DNA of 64,000 nucleotides from Yersinia mollaretii ATCC 43969 (GTDB lineage: Bacteria > Pseudomonadota > Gammaproteobacteria > Enterobacterales > Enterobacteriaceae). The position numbers and the translations under genes are program-made. Of the stretch, positions 33,002 to 44,010 are shown in pieces. A model generated the notes under the pieces. The model worked only from the letters and a program-made list of their open reading frames with translations. It was not told the origin of the DNA and ran no database searches. Positions within the stretch are counted from its first letter, which is position 1, and the number at the start of each line of letters is the position of its first letter. The DNA lies in contig NZ_CP054043.1 of NCBI RefSeq assembly GCF_013282725.1, positions 434,001-498,000 of the forward strand, given 5' to 3'.

Positions 33002-33781
33002 TCAGGCAAGAAGAGTCATTATTCTCGTGACATGATCGAAAATCTCTTCCATCATGTTTTCAAAAAATGGCGATAATGTGTACATCATCATCGATAAGGC
33101 AGCCATCCCAGTACCGAGTGTCAAAGGAAAACCCACCACAAAGATCGAGAGCTGGGGCGTGAGACGGTTGAGAAGCCCCAACGTCAAATTAAGGCATAGC
33201 AGTAAAGTAATAATAGGCAAACCCAACATCAGCCCAAATCTGAAAATTAATCCTGCCGCGTGGGGTAAATAGATAAAGCCTTCTGAATTGAATTCATCAC
33301 TGTTTATAGGCAAGGCGATAAAACTGTCTGCTAGGATGCTGAGCATCCATAAGTGGCCGTTAAGGGTCAAAAAGAGTAGTGTCACCAGAAGATTAAGTAT
33401 TCTGGCAACCACTGGCATATTCCCCCCAGCAGCAGGATCATAAAAGGTTGCAAAGGAGAGCCCCATTTGCAATCCAATAATCTCCCCGGCATTGCGTACA
33501 GCCACAAATATAAGCTGGATAGTTAACCCCATTGCCGCACCAATAATGAATTGCTTGGCCCCTACCCATAATCCGGTAATAGAAAAAATCTCAATATGAT
33601 TATTGGGAAGATGCTGGCCAACCAACAAAGCGATAATAGCGGCCAAACCGACTTTGGTTTTTCTGCCAATACCTTTTTCATTAAAAATAGGGGCAGTACT
33701 GAAGAGTGCTAATATTCTCAGCATTGGCCAGAAGAATTGGTTAATAATGGGATACAGGCTAGCGATTGATAGGGTGAGCAT
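33002..33781 (-). CDS. fliR: Flagellar export gate protein FliR
   Basis: A 259-residue polytopic protein of the FliR/SctT family (E. coli 261). With FliP and FliQ it forms the helical export gate inside the MS ring. Several hydrophobic helices are visible, with the family start FWPMLRILALFSTAPIF, the GLQMGLSFATFYDP loop and the C-terminal LTPQLSIFVVGFPLTLGTG. It is the last gene of the minus-strand fliF-to-fliR run, two bases after fliQ. Confidence 0.95.
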   Translation of the reverse strand: MLTLSIASLYPIINQFFWPMLRILALFSTAPIFNEKGIGRKTKVGLAAIIALLVGQHLPNNHIEIFSITGLWVGAKQFIIGAAMGLTIQLIFVAVRNAGEIIGLQMGLSFATFYDPAAGGNMPVVARILNLLVTLLFLTLNGHLWMLSILADSFIALPINSDEFNSEGFIYLPHAAGLIFRFGLMLGLPIITLLLCLNLTLGLLNRLTPQLSIFVVGFPLTLGTGMAALSMMMYTLSPFFENMMEEIFDHVTRIMTLLA

Positions 33782-33783
33782 AG

Positions 33784-34053
33784 CTATCCAATGACATACG
33801 GTAAATTGCTATAAAGCGTGCGCGTATAGTCAAGGAAAACACTCAGCATCCATGGCCCCAAGGCGACACCTACGGCAATAATCGTCAGTATTTTAGGTAT
33901 AAACGATAGTGTCATTTCATTTATTTGGGTTGATGCCTGCAAAATACTGACAATAAGGCCAGTAAACAAAGCGGCAAATAATAGTGGTGCCGCCATCATC
34001 AGCCCGACTTTAATTGCCTGAAGCCCCATCGCCATTACACTTTCGGGTGTCAT
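33784..34053 (-). CDS. fliQ: Flagellar export gate protein FliQ
   Basis: An 89-residue two-helix membrane protein, the exact length of E. coli FliQ. The start MTPESVMAMGLQAIKVGLMM and the conserved ASTQINEMTLSFIPKI segment identify it. It packs around FliP in the export gate. It lies between fliP (12 bases) and fliR (2 bases). Confidence 0.96.
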   Translation of the reverse strand: MTPESVMAMGLQAIKVGLMMAAPLLFAALFTGLIVSILQASTQINEMTLSFIPKILTIIAVGVALGPWMLSVFLDYTRTLYSNLPYVIG

Positions 34054-34065
34054 CTCTTATCCTAT

Positions 34066-34839
34066 TTAGCTAAAGAAGCTTTGTGCTAACGAGCCCATTA
34101 ACAGTTGCCAGCCGTCAACCAGAACAAACAGCATTAATTTAAAGGGCAATGATATTGTGGCCGGTGGAACCATCATCATACCCAGCGCCATTAATACACT
34201 GGCGACCACTAGATCAATAATCAGAAAAGGAATAAACACGGTGAATCCAATCTGGAATCCGGTTTTCAGTTCACTGGTCACAAAAGCGGGAAGCAGAATT
34301 CGCAACGGCACATCATCCTGACTTTGAAAATTCTCCTCTTTCGCCATTCGCGTATAGAGAGCCAAGTCAGTTTCCCGTGTCTGCTCTAGCATGAAAGTCC
34401 GCAGCGGCTGCACACCTCTTTCCAGTGCTGTCTCCATGGAGATTTTGTCTTCAGAGAGCGGTTGCCAAGCCTCTTTATATATCTGATTAAAAACAGGTGA
34501 CATGACATAGAAGGTCAAAAACAGGGCCAATCCAAGTAACACTTGATTCGGTGGTGTAGAGGGTGTCCCAAGTGCATTACGTAATAAGCCCAACACAATG
34601 ATAATGCGGGTAAAACCCGTCATCATCAGCAGTATGGCGGGTAAAAACGTTAAAGACGTTAGGAGGACCAGCGTTTGCACCGGCAACGACCAATTCTCAC
34701 CATCTGCGGAACGTGCCATCATCACATCACTGTTCGCCGCCCAGACACTATGGACGGGCAGCAAAAATCCAATCATCAGCAGAGTGAGTAGACCCAAGCA
34801 CATCCAGACACTCGTACCTTGTCGTGGGACTGTATTCAT
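34066..34839 (-). CDS. fliP: Flagellar export gate protein FliP
   Basis: A 257-residue export-gate protein with a cleavable-type signal peptide (residues 1-35), a feature of FliP, then four membrane helices. Family segments [40 protein letters not shown] and [20 protein letters not shown] are present in order. FliP forms a pentamer at the core of the flagellar type III export apparatus. Its ATG overlaps the fliO stop (ATGA), showing translational coupling. Confidence 0.96.
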   Translation of the reverse strand: MNTVPRQGTSVWMCLGLLTLLMIGFLLPVHSVWAANSDVMMARSADGENWSLPVQTLVLLTSLTFLPAILLMMTGFTRIIIVLGLLRNALGTPSTPPNQVLLGLALFLTFYVMSPVFNQIYKEAWQPLSEDKISMETALERGVQPLRTFMLEQTRETDLALYTRMAKEENFQSQDDVPLRILLPAFVTSELKTGFQIGFTVFIPFLIIDLVVASVLMALGMMMVPPATISLPFKLMLFVLVDGWQLLMGSLAQSFFS

Positions 34840-35243
34840 GTTCCAGACCCCGCTTTGCCTTTTTTTAACATGCCTATCAAGGTCGATTGAAAATCACCGG
34901 ATGGTGGCGAATCAGCAGTAATATGCTGATCTTCTGACTTTTCAAATGTCGCCAGACAACTGATTTGGGTCGCCGTGATACCGAGTAATAATCTTTTATC
35001 ACCCATATCCATCACAATAACGCGCTCACGCTGCCCCAGTGAATGGCTGCAAACCACAGAGAGAATCTGATTTCCCTTTGGGAAACGCTGGGCAAGCCCG
35101 GTGCGGCGAGCAACCCATGCAATGGCGGCAATAATCAGTAATATCAACGCCAGTGAGCTACCAATATTGACTAATAATGAGCCGGGTGTTGTGGCATCAA
35201 TCATCGAAGATGATGCCTGGATTTGTGTTTGGTTACCCATCAT
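34836..35243 (-). CDS. fliO: Flagellar biosynthesis protein FliO
   Basis: A 135-residue protein with one membrane helix (about residues 22-45) and a cytoplasmic domain ([41 protein letters not shown]). FliO helps assembly and stability of FliP. The gene overlaps fliN at its start (ATGA) and fliP at its end, a tight fliN-fliO-fliP coupling as in E. coli. Identity rests on the conserved C-terminal core and position. Confidence 0.93.
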   Translation of the reverse strand: MMGNQTQIQASSSMIDATTPGSLLVNIGSSLALILLIIAAIAWVARRTGLAQRFPKGNQILSVVCSHSLGQRERVIVMDMGDKRLLLGITATQISCLATFEKSEDQHITADSPPSGDFQSTLIGMLKKGKAGSGT

Positions 35244-35629
35244 CGACTCAAGCGGTACATTCTTTCTGAAGGCGTAATAATATCTGTAATACGGATACCG
35301 AATTTATCAGAAACGACGACAACTTCACCTTGGGCGATTAAGTAGCCATTGATGAGAATATCCAAAGGTTCACCGGCCAGTCCTTCCAGAGAAACAACAG
35401 ATCCCTGACTCAGGCGCAGCAACTCTTTAATTGTCATTTTAGTGCGGCCTAATTCAACCGTCATCTTGACGGGAATATCCAGAATCAAATCGAGATCTTC
35501 AGAAAAATTAGGGACCAGATTCTCTTTGGCTGGCATATTATCTGCTGTTTGTTGCTCGCTCATCGCTTCACCCCAAAGATTATCAATAGATTGCTTATCA
35601 GCACCAGACGTAGGTGTGGTGTCACTCAT
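35240..35629 (-). CDS. fliN: Flagellar motor switch protein FliN
   Basis: A 129-residue C-ring component (E. coli 137) with a variable acidic N-terminus and a C-terminal SpoA domain (about 50-127): LDIPVKMTVELGRTKMTIKE and PLDILINGYLIAQGEVVVV. FliN forms the base of the C ring, binds CheY-P and docks the FliH-FliI export complex. It is seven bases after fliM and overlaps fliO. Confidence 0.96.
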   Translation of the reverse strand: MSDTTPTSGADKQSIDNLWGEAMSEQQTADNMPAKENLVPNFSEDLDLILDIPVKMTVELGRTKMTIKELLRLSQGSVVSLEGLAGEPLDILINGYLIAQGEVVVVSDKFGIRITDIITPSERMYRLSR

Positions 35630-35636
35630 GGGGGAA

Positions 35637-36635
35637 TTACTCCTTTTTTAAAGATAATAGTGCGGGATTCATCATTTTCTCGACTTTGAGAGCATATTGC
35701 TTATTAACACAACCGTACTTACCAGAAAATACGGGAACCCCATCAACACAAGCTTCAATACTCTCTTGTTTATCAATAGGAATTACATCACCTTCTTTCA
35801 TCTTCATCACTTGTGAAAGGCGAGTCGGTATATCAGCAAAACTTGCCACTAACTCAAGTTCAGTTTCTCTGACCTGTGAGGCGAGTGTGTTGCGCCACTG
35901 TTTTTCTTCTTGGCGCGAATTTTCCATTGGCGGGCTGGTTAATAGCTCACGTAAGGGTTCAATAATGCTGAAGGGAATACAAATATCAAACTCACCTCGG
36001 TGTGGGCCTATTTCTACATAAAATGGCGTAGTCACCACAATATCATTCGGTGATGAGGTGATATTAGTGAACTTGACCTGTATTTCTGCACGCACATATT
36101 CAGTATGCAGTTTAAAGATCGAGCTCCATGCGAAATCATAAGCTTCAAGTGCCATCGTTAACATGCGTTTAATCACGCGCTGTTCCGTTGGCGTAAACTC
36201 TCGCCCATCTGCTTTAGTGGGGAATCGCCCATCGCCACCAAACAAATTATCTACCGCCATGAAAACCAGATTAGGCGAGAAGACAAAAAGTGCCGTGCCG
36301 CGCAGTGGGTTCATATGGACCAAATTAAGATTGGTGGGGACCGGAAGATTACGCGCAAACTCATGATACGGCTGTATTTTAATATTTCCGGCGGTGATAT
36401 CCGGACTACGGCGCAAAAGATTAAACAACCCCATTCGGAACTGACGGGCAAAACGTTCGTTAATAATCTCAAGAGAATGTAAGCGCTCACGGACAACACG
36501 GCGTTGAGTATTAGGATCGTAAGGTTTAATACCTACATCTAATGCCGGGTTATTTGCTAGATCTTCACTTTCAGTATTACTACCGCCATTGAGAAGGCTG
36601 TCTATTTCGGCCTGAGACAATATGCTATCAGACAT
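35637..36635 (-). CDS. fliM: Flagellar motor switch protein FliM
   Basis: A 332-residue C-ring protein (E. coli 334). The N-terminal CheY-P binding peptide DSILSQAEIDSLLNGG is intact, followed by the CheC-like middle domain (about 45-230) and the C-terminal SpoA domain (about 245-320). The intact N-terminal peptide fits the presence of cheY in the same cluster. It is six bases after fliL. Confidence 0.97.
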   Translation of the reverse strand: MSDSILSQAEIDSLLNGGSNTESEDLANNPALDVGIKPYDPNTQRRVVRERLHSLEIINERFARQFRMGLFNLLRRSPDITAGNIKIQPYHEFARNLPVPTNLNLVHMNPLRGTALFVFSPNLVFMAVDNLFGGDGRFPTKADGREFTPTEQRVIKRMLTMALEAYDFAWSSIFKLHTEYVRAEIQVKFTNITSSPNDIVVTTPFYVEIGPHRGEFDICIPFSIIEPLRELLTSPPMENSRQEEKQWRNTLASQVRETELELVASFADIPTRLSQVMKMKEGDVIPIDKQESIEACVDGVPVFSGKYGCVNKQYALKVEKMMNPALLSLKKE

Positions 36636-36641
36636 TAGGAA

Positions 36642-37142
36642 TTACCGTAATATGAATGCATTAAATAATACATCTGTAATCATCACACTCTGATTCGGTG
36701 CAAGTGGTTTACTGACAACGCTTTTAATTTTTTCAATTAATTGGTTTTTCCCATCATCCACCGATAAATCTTCAGCAGTTTGATGCGCTAAAATCATCAG
36801 TAATCGACTGCGAATTTCCGGCAAAAACTTCTCTACCAATAATTTTGAATCTTCATCTTTAACGCGTAAAGTCAATCCAATATACAACACGCGATCAGAT
36901 TCAGTAGACGTCGGTTTAAGGCTAACGGTAAAGGTATCCATGGGGATATATAATGGCGTCTCTGGGATCTTTACCGAAGCTGTTTTCTTACCTTCGTCTG
37001 GTGCATTGGCTTTCATGTTTTTTATTTCATAAAAAGTATAACCAGCCAAGGCACATGCTGCGATTGAAATTAACATCAGTAATAAAACTAACCAGGGGAA
37101 TTTTTTCCCACCCCCATTAGCTTTCTGATTCTTTTTTATCAT
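36642..37142 (-). CDS. fliL: Flagellar basal body-associated protein FliL
   Basis: A 166-residue membrane protein with one N-terminal helix (about residues 16-36) and a periplasmic stomatin-like domain ending in the family hallmark ITDVLFNAFILR. FliL encircles the stators and supports torque. I chose the ATG at 37142 (MIKKNQKANGGG), which gives a basic cytoplasmic N-terminus; an in-frame start at 37193 adds 17 residues. The 146-base gap to fliK may hold a separate promoter, as fliL starts its own operon in E. coli. Confidence 0.93.
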   Translation of the reverse strand: MIKKNQKANGGGKKFPWLVLLLMLISIAACALAGYTFYEIKNMKANAPDEGKKTASVKIPETPLYIPMDTFTVSLKPTSTESDRVLYIGLTLRVKDEDSKLLVEKFLPEIRSRLLMILAHQTAEDLSVDDGKNQLIEKIKSVVSKPLAPNQSVMITDVLFNAFILR

Positions 37143-37200
37143 TTTGTGAAAAACCCTATTATAAATACCCTGATTTCCGGCAATAGCAAACATGCGGATG

Positions 37201-37222
37201 AGCTGTACATTCTATTACAGCT
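37201..37222. repeat. Inverted repeat in the fliK-fliL gap
   Basis: AGCTGTA and TACAGCT are exact inverted copies with an eight-base loop, 58 bases upstream of the fliL start and 67 beyond the fliK stop. No T tract follows, so it may be a weak terminator of the fliF-K unit or an operator. No function is shown by the sequence alone. Confidence 0.35.
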
Positions 37223-37288
37223 AGGCTCTAGGGCAATTCACTGAAGAAATTGAATTATTGTCGCCAATTCATTTGATGATTAAATTTC

Positions 37289-38521
37289 TTAAACAAATGT
37301 ATTTATTCCATTGGAATAACTCACATTTTTAGTTTTAATTTCGTCAATATCATCATGTATTAGCGTCTGGTCATCAGCTTCATCCTTAAAATGAGGCTGC
37401 TTTGATGATTGCTCTGATTGAGAAAATGCGCCCCAAGACGATGATGAATCCGCCCCGACACTACTTTGCCCCAAATTAATACCCGATTCCGCCAGCGAGG
37501 TGCGCAAATGCGGCATCGCCGCCTCAAGTGCAGCACGCACCTGATGATTTTCCGCCACAAAATGCAGTTGCGCCTGATCGCTGTTCAACCGTAGGTTAAT
37601 TTGTAATGCGCCTAACTCTTCAGGATGTAGACGTAATTCCGCATTATGGATGCCATTTCGCGAAAAATAGGAGAGTTGCTGGCTGAGCGCTTGTTGCCAT
37701 GCCGGACTCCCCAGAGGCTGATTCAATACCGCCGGAGAGGGGGTCGCTGCGGGCAGTTGAGAAACTGACGTATCATGGACCGCAGAGAAGTTCGGGCGGA
37801 AGGCCGCGTCCGGCGTCAGCGATAAACGACTCTCTGGCGTTAATGGGAGCGGGGTATTGACCTCCAACTTTATCGGCGCTGCGGTATTTCCCTGCTGATT
37901 CGTTTCCACACTTTTAATCTGGGAAAGAAATGCATCATGCTGATCTGCTGTTGTTTTGTCCGTCACTGGCTGACCTTCCAGTGCCCCACGGAAATTTAGA
38001 GGCGCGTTTTTCGGCATCCCCGGATTCAGCCATGGCGCGGAGCGACTCTGCTGCTCCTTGCCCTGTGGCTCGGCAAGGTCAGCCTGTGTGATGGCGGCAC
38101 CCTCAGCACTCTGCTCACCCGTGGTTTCAATCAGCGGCGAGGCCACTGGTGCTGGCGTCACCGCCAATGCGGGCATCGCCACACTGCCTTGCACGGCGTT
38201 AGCCACTAGCTGCTGTAAGTGCTGAAGCTGCGGATCAATAGAGGGTACAGGTTCAGTTGGCGGCTCTTGTGGCGGCAATACCGGAATAATATCGGTGAGT
38301 GTAATGTCGATCACGTCCCTGTTTTCAGTCTCATCCTCCGCTTTCCCCGGCTCGGGGGATGCCTGTTCAGGCTGAGGAGTATTGCCCTTTGAGGGCAGTT
38401 TCAACTCAGGCGAAGCGAGTTTTTTATCCAGTGTCGCAGAGAAATTCTCTGCATCTGCGGCGGGTTGCGGGTTATTTTTCGCGATGACGCCATTGATAGC
38501 AGGCATGGCCTTGACGATCAT
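37289..38521 (-). CDS. fliK: Flagellar hook-length control protein FliK
   Basis: A 410-residue hook ruler and substrate-specificity switch (E. coli 375). The long N-terminal part (to about 270) is rich in proline, glutamine and alanine, as expected for the secreted ruler. The conserved C-terminal domain (about 275-365) contains ELRLHPEELGALQINLRLN and AENHQVRAALEAAMPHLR. It interacts with FlhB to end hook growth. fliJ precedes with a four-base ATGA-type overlap. Confidence 0.94.
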   Translation of the reverse strand: MIVKAMPAINGVIAKNNPQPAADAENFSATLDKKLASPELKLPSKGNTPQPEQASPEPGKAEDETENRDVIDITLTDIIPVLPPQEPPTEPVPSIDPQLQHLQQLVANAVQGSVAMPALAVTPAPVASPLIETTGEQSAEGAAITQADLAEPQGKEQQSRSAPWLNPGMPKNAPLNFRGALEGQPVTDKTTADQHDAFLSQIKSVETNQQGNTAAPIKLEVNTPLPLTPESRLSLTPDAAFRPNFSAVHDTSVSQLPAATPSPAVLNQPLGSPAWQQALSQQLSYFSRNGIHNAELRLHPEELGALQINLRLNSDQAQLHFVAENHQVRAALEAAMPHLRTSLAESGINLGQSSVGADSSSSWGAFSQSEQSSKQPHFKDEADDQTLIHDDIDEIKTKNVSYSNGINTFV

Positions 38522-38967
38522 AAGGTTTTTCTTCCCATACAGGCACGCTGTGCAAATTCATCCATCATCTTCTGTTCCTGACGATTCTCTTTTAACATTT
38601 TCACGGCATCTGCCCTGCTTTTGAGGGTCTCGAACGCATTGAGACGCCGCTTATCTTGTTTCCATGCCAGCAATGTTTGGTCCACTGAATGCTGGCATTG
38701 AGCCACTTGCCCTGCTTGTTGTTTGACGACACTGCCCAGTGAATCAATAAAAGATTGGCGGTTTAGCAGGTCAGCAATAGGCATACCTTTCTCCACAACA
38801 CTGCTGCGTAATTGCTGCTGATATTCCAATTCGAAACTTTCAAGTTGATCAAGTTGCAGCACGGCTTGGGTGTGTGCTTGCTGCATTTTCCCTAGCTGAA
38901 CAGTGGTATCACTTAATGTTTTTTCTGCCAGATCGCGCAGGACATCCATTGGGCTAGTGATCGCCAT
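38518..38967 (-). CDS. fliJ: Flagellar export chaperone/ATPase stalk FliJ
   Basis: A 149-residue, almost wholly helical protein (E. coli 147). It forms a coiled coil that fits the centre of the FliI hexamer and contacts FlhA. Family residues are spread through the helices, for example DVLRDLAEKTLSDT at the start and FETLKSRADAVKM near residue 115. Between fliI (15 bases) and fliK (overlap). Confidence 0.93.
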   Translation of the reverse strand: MAITSPMDVLRDLAEKTLSDTTVQLGKMQQAHTQAVLQLDQLESFELEYQQQLRSSVVEKGMPIADLLNRQSFIDSLGSVVKQQAGQVAQCQHSVDQTLLAWKQDKRRLNAFETLKSRADAVKMLKENRQEQKMMDEFAQRACMGRKTL

Positions 38968-38982
38968 AATTAATTACTCACC

Positions 38983-40359
38983 TTAGGTTCTAGGGGCATC
39001 AGAAAATATCTCAGCCAGTCTGTCACTGGCCTCTTCATAACCGCTGCTCTCGTGAATCGCCTGCTGTAAATAGGTCTCCATCTCAGGGTATAAACGGATG
39101 GCTTTATCCAACAGCGGATCACTGCCAGCAGCATAGGCTCCGACACTCACGAGGTCACGATTGCGCTGATAAGACGAAAGCAACTGTTTGAAGTTTTGGA
39201 CTTTTCTGTAGTGTGCTTGATCAATCAATTCGGTCATTGCACGGCTAATCGAAGCTTCGATATCGATAGCAGGATAGTGGCCAGATTCAGCAAGGCGTCG
39301 CGACAACACGATATGCCCATCAAGGATGGCACGCGCGGAGTCGGCAATCGGGTCCTGTTGGTCATCACCTTCCGTCAGCACGGTATAAAATGCGGTGATA
39401 GATCCCCCCTCTTTCACGCCGTTCCCCGCCCGCTCTACCAATGCGGGCAATTTCGCAAATACCGACGGTGGATAACCTTTGGTTGCAGGGGGTTCGCCGA
39501 TAGCCAAGGCAATTTCACGTTGCGCCATGGCATACCGCGTCAGGGAGTCCATGATGAGCAGCACATCCATGCCCCGCTCACGGAAGTCTTCTGCGATGCG
39601 GGTCGCATATACCGCCCCCTGCATACGCAATATCGGTGAAACATCCGCAGGTGCGGCAATGACGACCGAGCGGCTAAGCCCCTCTTCACCAAGGATATTC
39701 TCGATAAAATCTTTCACTTCTCGGCCACGCTCGCCAATCAGCCCGACCACAATGACATCGGCTTTGGTGTAACGCGCCATCATGCCAAGCAGCACACTTT
39801 TACCGACACCTGAACCGGCAAACAGGCCCATGCGCTGCCCTCGCCCAACGGTTAACAGGCCGTTAATTGCTCGGACGCCGACATCCAGTACATCCTTAAT
39901 AGGGTCACGTAATAGAGGGTTAACGGGTTGGGTAAACAAGGGGGCTTGCTTAGCACAACCTGGAGGCGGTAATCCATCAAGTGGCCGCGCACTGGCATCT
40001 AGCACACGCCCTAAAAGTTCCGGCCCTAATGGTAACTGTTTGCCGTGGGCGATATCCGCCCCACTCCCTTGGGCATAGACACGCGCACCGGGCAAAATAC
40101 CGTCGACATTTTCAAGCGGCATCAGATACAGAATTTCGCCATTAAAACCCACCACTTCGCTCTCTACCTTCTGCATACCTTGGCCGGTATTTCGTTCGAC
40201 AATACAGAGCGTGCCGATAGGCAATTTCAGCCCCACCGCCTCCATCACCAACCCGGTCACCCGAGTTAATTTGCCGTATTGTTGAAACGGCGGCAGCGAG
40301 GCGATGTTTTTCTCTTTTCGGTCAATGACATCCAGCCAGTTTTTAAGGCGCATCGTCAT
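38983..40359 (-). CDS. fliI: Flagellum-specific ATPase FliI
   Basis: A 458-residue F1-beta-like ATPase (E. coli 457) that energises flagellar protein export. The Walker A loop [11 protein letters not shown] is at about residue 178-188, Walker B as [12 protein letters not shown] (about 258) and the [20 protein letters not shown] block follows. The N-terminus [17 protein letters not shown] is the FliH-binding segment. It overlaps the end of fliH by four bases. Confidence 0.97.
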   Translation of the reverse strand: MTMRLKNWLDVIDRKEKNIASLPPFQQYGKLTRVTGLVMEAVGLKLPIGTLCIVERNTGQGMQKVESEVVGFNGEILYLMPLENVDGILPGARVYAQGSGADIAHGKQLPLGPELLGRVLDASARPLDGLPPPGCAKQAPLFTQPVNPLLRDPIKDVLDVGVRAINGLLTVGRGQRMGLFAGSGVGKSVLLGMMARYTKADVIVVGLIGERGREVKDFIENILGEEGLSRSVVIAAPADVSPILRMQGAVYATRIAEDFRERGMDVLLIMDSLTRYAMAQREIALAIGEPPATKGYPPSVFAKLPALVERAGNGVKEGGSITAFYTVLTEGDDQQDPIADSARAILDGHIVLSRRLAESGHYPAIDIEASISRAMTELIDQAHYRKVQNFKQLLSSYQRNRDLVSVGAYAAGSDPLLDKAIRLYPEMETYLQQAIHESSGYEEASDRLAEIFSDAPRT

Positions 40360-41063
40360 GCGGGATAATCCTCACGAGCCAGTTCGCATAATGCTTGCCA
40401 GCGAGCGGTCATCGTGGCGTCGAATTCGCCCTCCGCAGAGGTGATCCGGCACCCACCCAACAGGATTTGGGCATCTTCGCGCAGTTCCCAGCCCAAGGAT
40501 TCCAGCGAGTGACCGACATTTTGCTCCACGATCTCCCTATCTGCCGGATTGACCCACAACTGTGCCTTACCCTTGAATAGAGTCTCTTGCTGCAACAACT
40601 GTTGGATTTTTTCCAGCAGCACGGCGTTATCACAAACAATGTTCTTGCCCAGAATGGCACGGGCGGCGGTCAGGGATAGTTGCACTAACCGAGAAGGAAT
40701 CACGCTATCCAGATTGTCTAGCGCCACTTTAAACTCTTCAAGTAGCTGGGAAAAACGCTGCCCCGTCTCATGTTGTTGTGCACGGGCTTCAGATAGTCCC
40801 TGCTCGAGACCCTCTTTTTTCCCCTGACTCAACCCAGCGTCATAGCCCTGCTTTTTACCCTCTTCGACACCACGACTCTCCCCTTGGGCGAATCCTTTTT
40901 TTTCCGCTTGTTGGCGGAGGCGAGAGAGTTCAGCCTGTAATAGCTCATCGGGCTGATAATCACCCGGCAAATGGATAATCTCATCTTCTGGCTGAGTCTC
41001 TTCATCCAATAAACTCTGAGGCTGCCAGCTCTGCCAGTTAAGCTTCTGTTCACGATCAGACAT
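40356..41063 (-). CDS. fliH: Flagellar assembly protein FliH
   Basis: A 235-residue regulator of the FliI ATPase. A central glycine-spaced repeat ([20 protein letters not shown], then [13 protein letters not shown], about residues 55-90) is the FliH GxxxG region, followed by the V-ATPase E-like C-terminal domain. I chose the ATG at 41063 (MSDREQK) with a GAGG site six bases upstream; it lies inside the 3' end of fliG (8-base overlap). Confidence 0.94.
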   Translation of the reverse strand: MSDREQKLNWQSWQPQSLLDEETQPEDEIIHLPGDYQPDELLQAELSRLRQQAEKKGFAQGESRGVEEGKKQGYDAGLSQGKKEGLEQGLSEARAQQHETGQRFSQLLEEFKVALDNLDSVIPSRLVQLSLTAARAILGKNIVCDNAVLLEKIQQLLQQETLFKGKAQLWVNPADREIVEQNVGHSLESLGWELREDAQILLGGCRITSAEGEFDATMTARWQALCELAREDYPA

Positions 41064-42042
41064 AAGCATCCTCACTTCCACCAATGATCACTTCGCCGGA
41101 CTCTGCCAAGCGTTTGACGATCAACAAGATACTCTTCTGTTCAGCTTCAACCTGAGACATACGGACCGGGCCGCGAGAGCCAAGATCTTCCATCATGATA
41201 TCCGCCTGACGTCTGGACATATTGCGGAAGAACTTATCGCGCAGTGGTGCATCAGCCCCTTTAAGCGCGATGATAAGCGACTCGTTTTCAATCTCTTGAA
41301 GAATGCGCTGGATGCTGCGGTCTTCGATTTCAACCAGATTTTCGAACAGGAACATTTCATCAATAATTTTCTGTGCCAGTTCCTGATCAAACTCGCGCAC
41401 AGCCTCGATTGCGGCCTCTTCTTGCTGAGTTTTCATCAAGTTGAGAATCTCTGCCGCTGGGCGGACCCCCCCCATTTTGCTGCGCTTCAGGTTCTGCCCA
41501 TGAAGCAGATTGGTGAGCACTTCGGTCAATTCTTGCAACGCCGCCGGTTGGACGCCGCCAAAGGTCGCGATACGCAGCATAATGTCGTTACGCGCTCGAT
41601 CGTCAAATTTGCTCAATACATCAGCAGCTTGACCACGTTTGAGGTGAACCAGGATCGTGGCGATAATTTGCGGATGCTCATCACGGATCAGATCATACGC
41701 CGCCTGTGGCTCCATAAAGTTCAATGTCTCGATACCATTGGTGCCCTGCTGAGAATCCAGCAGATCCTCGAGCAAGCTTGAAGCCCGCTCTTCGCCCAGC
41801 GCTTTGACCAGAACACTGCGCAGGTAATCATTGGTATTGACGCTAAGCGCAGCATATTCACTGGAGTCGCGCTGGAACTCTTTCAGGACAGTGCTCAGTT
41901 GATCATGGGTATAACCGCCCATATTGACCATCGCACCACTAATCTGTTTGACTTCATGGCTATTGAGGTGCTTGAACACTTCGGCCGCCAGTACATCACC
42001 GAGTGTCAACATGACAATCGCACTTTTCTCAGAAGCATTCAT
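41056..42042 (-). CDS. fliG: Flagellar motor switch protein FliG
   Basis: A 328-residue rotor protein (E. coli 331). It has an N-terminal FliF-binding domain, a middle domain with the [13 protein letters not shown] motif (about 125) and a C-terminal torque domain with the charged helix and [36 protein letters not shown]. It interacts electrostatically with MotA. It overlaps fliF by one base and fliH by eight. Confidence 0.97.
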   Translation of the reverse strand: MNASEKSAIVMLTLGDVLAAEVFKHLNSHEVKQISGAMVNMGGYTHDQLSTVLKEFQRDSSEYAALSVNTNDYLRSVLVKALGEERASSLLEDLLDSQQGTNGIETLNFMEPQAAYDLIRDEHPQIIATILVHLKRGQAADVLSKFDDRARNDIMLRIATFGGVQPAALQELTEVLTNLLHGQNLKRSKMGGVRPAAEILNLMKTQQEEAAIEAVREFDQELAQKIIDEMFLFENLVEIEDRSIQRILQEIENESLIIALKGADAPLRDKFFRNMSRRQADIMMEDLGSRGPVRMSQVEAEQKSILLIVKRLAESGEVIIGGSEDAYV

Positions 42043-43733
42043 TATGAATCCAGATCCTTATTCATCCACTGGCGGAGCACCAGAGCAATAACGCGAGGCT
42101 CCTGCTCGGCTAATTCCCGCAAACTCTGCGTATTAAGTTCAACTTCAACGCGCTGCTCGGCTTTATTTTTTGCTCCGCTTTCGGCTTTACGTTTATTGGC
42201 ATCCAGTTCTGCCTGACGAGCCTCTTTCTCTAACTCCAGACGCGCCAATATCAACTCTTGGTTTCTCATCCACGCGGGCTGAATCGCCTTGCGCCAGAAG
42301 AACCACGCCACGATGGCGACGAGCAGATAGCGACCTGCGGCCATCAATAGATTGATAAACCCAGCCTGCTTCCAGAATGGCGGGGCAACTTCCTCTTCAA
42401 CATCGCTGAAAAGTGAATTCACAATATTGACTGTATCGCCGCGTTCTACGGAAAAGCCCACCGCCTCTTTCACCAGAGAGTTAATCTGATCCATCTGCGC
42501 TTTACTCAACGCAGCAGGAACACCCTCTTTCGCTGGCAAGTAATTGACCACTACGGCGACGGAGAGACGTTCAATCGAGCCGGCGCTGCGCTTGATATGC
42601 GTCAAGGTGCGATCAAGCTCGTAGTTGGTGGTGTTATCTCTGCGGTTGTTGAAAGGAACGGGGGTCGCAACCGTGGTTGCCGCGCCTTTGGCTCCCGGCG
42701 TTGTCGGTGTCGTCGGCGTGGCCTCTTTAGCACCAACAGGTTGAGTTATCGGTGCTGTCGCCGGAGTCGGTGGCTGATTACTCAGGGCACCCGGCACGCC
42801 GCCGACCCCATTTTTGCTTCCCTGCTCAGAATCACTGGACTGACGACTGCGAATCGACATTTTGTCCGAGGCCGTATTAGGCTGGAACTGCTCAGCGGTT
42901 TGTTCATGAGTCGTGAAATCAAGCTGCGCCGTCACCTGTGCTTTGACGTTATTACGCCCAACAATGGGGGCAAGAATCGATTGAATACGCTGCTGGAAAT
43001 CCGCTTCTACCTCACTGGTGAATTTAAGCTGCGAGGTCTGAACTTCCTGACCACCCCGTTGAGTTAATAAATGCCCACCTTGATCGACAATTGTCACATT
43101 GTCGGCATTTAAGCCGGGAACCGCGCTGGCAATGAGATAACTGATCGCACTTACCTGACCACTCTCTAACGATCGGCCATTACTCAGATTGACGGTGACA
43201 GAGGCAGAAGAGGGCTTCTGTTCGCGGACAAACATGGAGGGCTTAGGTATCGCCAGATGAACGCGAGCGCCATTCACGGGGCCAAGGGTTTCAATGGTGC
43301 GAGACAGCTCGCCTTCTAAAGCACGCTGGAAATTAACCTGCTCACTAAATTGGCTAATACCAAACTTTTCCTGGTCCAGTAATTCAAAGCCCACTGAGCC
43401 GCCTTTCGGTAATCCAAGCTGGGCCAATTTGAGGCGAGCTTCATAGACCTTATCGACCGGAACCATAATGGCACCGCCGCGATCCTCAAAACGGTAGGGC
43501 ACATTCATTTGCGCTAATTGCGCAACGATAGCCCCACCATCCTGATCGGAAATGTTGCTATATAAGACCCGATAGTCCGGTGCTTTCGCCCAGAGTAATA
43601 GCGCGATAAGCAGTGTTACCGCCGCTGAAACGCAGATAAGGAGAACAATTTTAGGACTAGCACGAATACGTTCTAATGCTGCCATCAAATTAACTGTATT
43701 GTTGTTTTTGATACCGTTTGTCGTGGCATTCAT
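42042..43733 (-). CDS. fliF: Flagellar MS-ring protein FliF
   Basis: A 563-residue MS-ring subunit (E. coli 552). Two membrane helices flank the periplasmic part: about 31-50 ([19 protein letters not shown]) and about 450-470. Ring-building motifs are seen near residues 55-230, a low-complexity Pro/Thr/Ala loop lies at about 305-360, and the C-terminal tail is the FliG-binding segment. First gene of the fliF-to-fliR run; it is divergent from fliE, as in E. coli. Confidence 0.97.
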   Translation of the reverse strand: MNATTNGIKNNNTVNLMAALERIRASPKIVLLICVSAAVTLLIALLLWAKAPDYRVLYSNISDQDGGAIVAQLAQMNVPYRFEDRGGAIMVPVDKVYEARLKLAQLGLPKGGSVGFELLDQEKFGISQFSEQVNFQRALEGELSRTIETLGPVNGARVHLAIPKPSMFVREQKPSSASVTVNLSNGRSLESGQVSAISYLIASAVPGLNADNVTIVDQGGHLLTQRGGQEVQTSQLKFTSEVEADFQQRIQSILAPIVGRNNVKAQVTAQLDFTTHEQTAEQFQPNTASDKMSIRSRQSSDSEQGSKNGVGGVPGALSNQPPTPATAPITQPVGAKEATPTTPTTPGAKGAATTVATPVPFNNRRDNTTNYELDRTLTHIKRSAGSIERLSVAVVVNYLPAKEGVPAALSKAQMDQINSLVKEAVGFSVERGDTVNIVNSLFSDVEEEVAPPFWKQAGFINLLMAAGRYLLVAIVAWFFWRKAIQPAWMRNQELILARLELEKEARQAELDANKRKAESGAKNKAEQRVEVELNTQSLRELAEQEPRVIALVLRQWMNKDLDS

Positions 43734-44010
43734 GCCGTAGTCCTGTAAAAAATAAATGACGCAATGTAGATGTATTATTGCGAATCAACACTCCAGTGAC
43801 GGGGGGTAAGAAACGAAGCAGTAAATACACAGACAGAATTCCAGCTGCGTATTATCTTCTAATTATGTTTTTTTTAAGTGCCAATAAGCTGAAACTTCTG
43901 TCAGCTTATTGGATTATTTTATTTATAGGGACATATGTTACGCTGTCGTTACTAAATACGATTAGGAATAACGGGAAAGATTCTATTACGCCGTTTAAAA
44001 GGAAATAGTG
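43734..44010. promoter_or_regulatory. Divergent fliF/fliE control region
   Basis: A 277-base AT-rich gap between divergent fliF and fliE. In E. coli the matching gap holds class 2 promoters driven by FlhDC, and the same is expected here because flhDC is in the cluster. I could not place FlhDC boxes by eye. An open frame through the gap looks accidental. Confidence 0.45.

Noticed and set aside
33002..43733. Possible type III secretion injectisome instead of a flagellum
   Set aside because: Flagellin, cap, hook-length control, stators and motor-switch proteins are all present, and FliI, FliP, FliQ and FliR resemble the enteric flagellar versions.
43778..44008. Open frame of 76 codons in the fliF-fliE gap
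   Set aside because: It covers the divergent promoter region, runs into the fliE start and looks accidental in AT-rich DNA, although part of it is hydrophobic.
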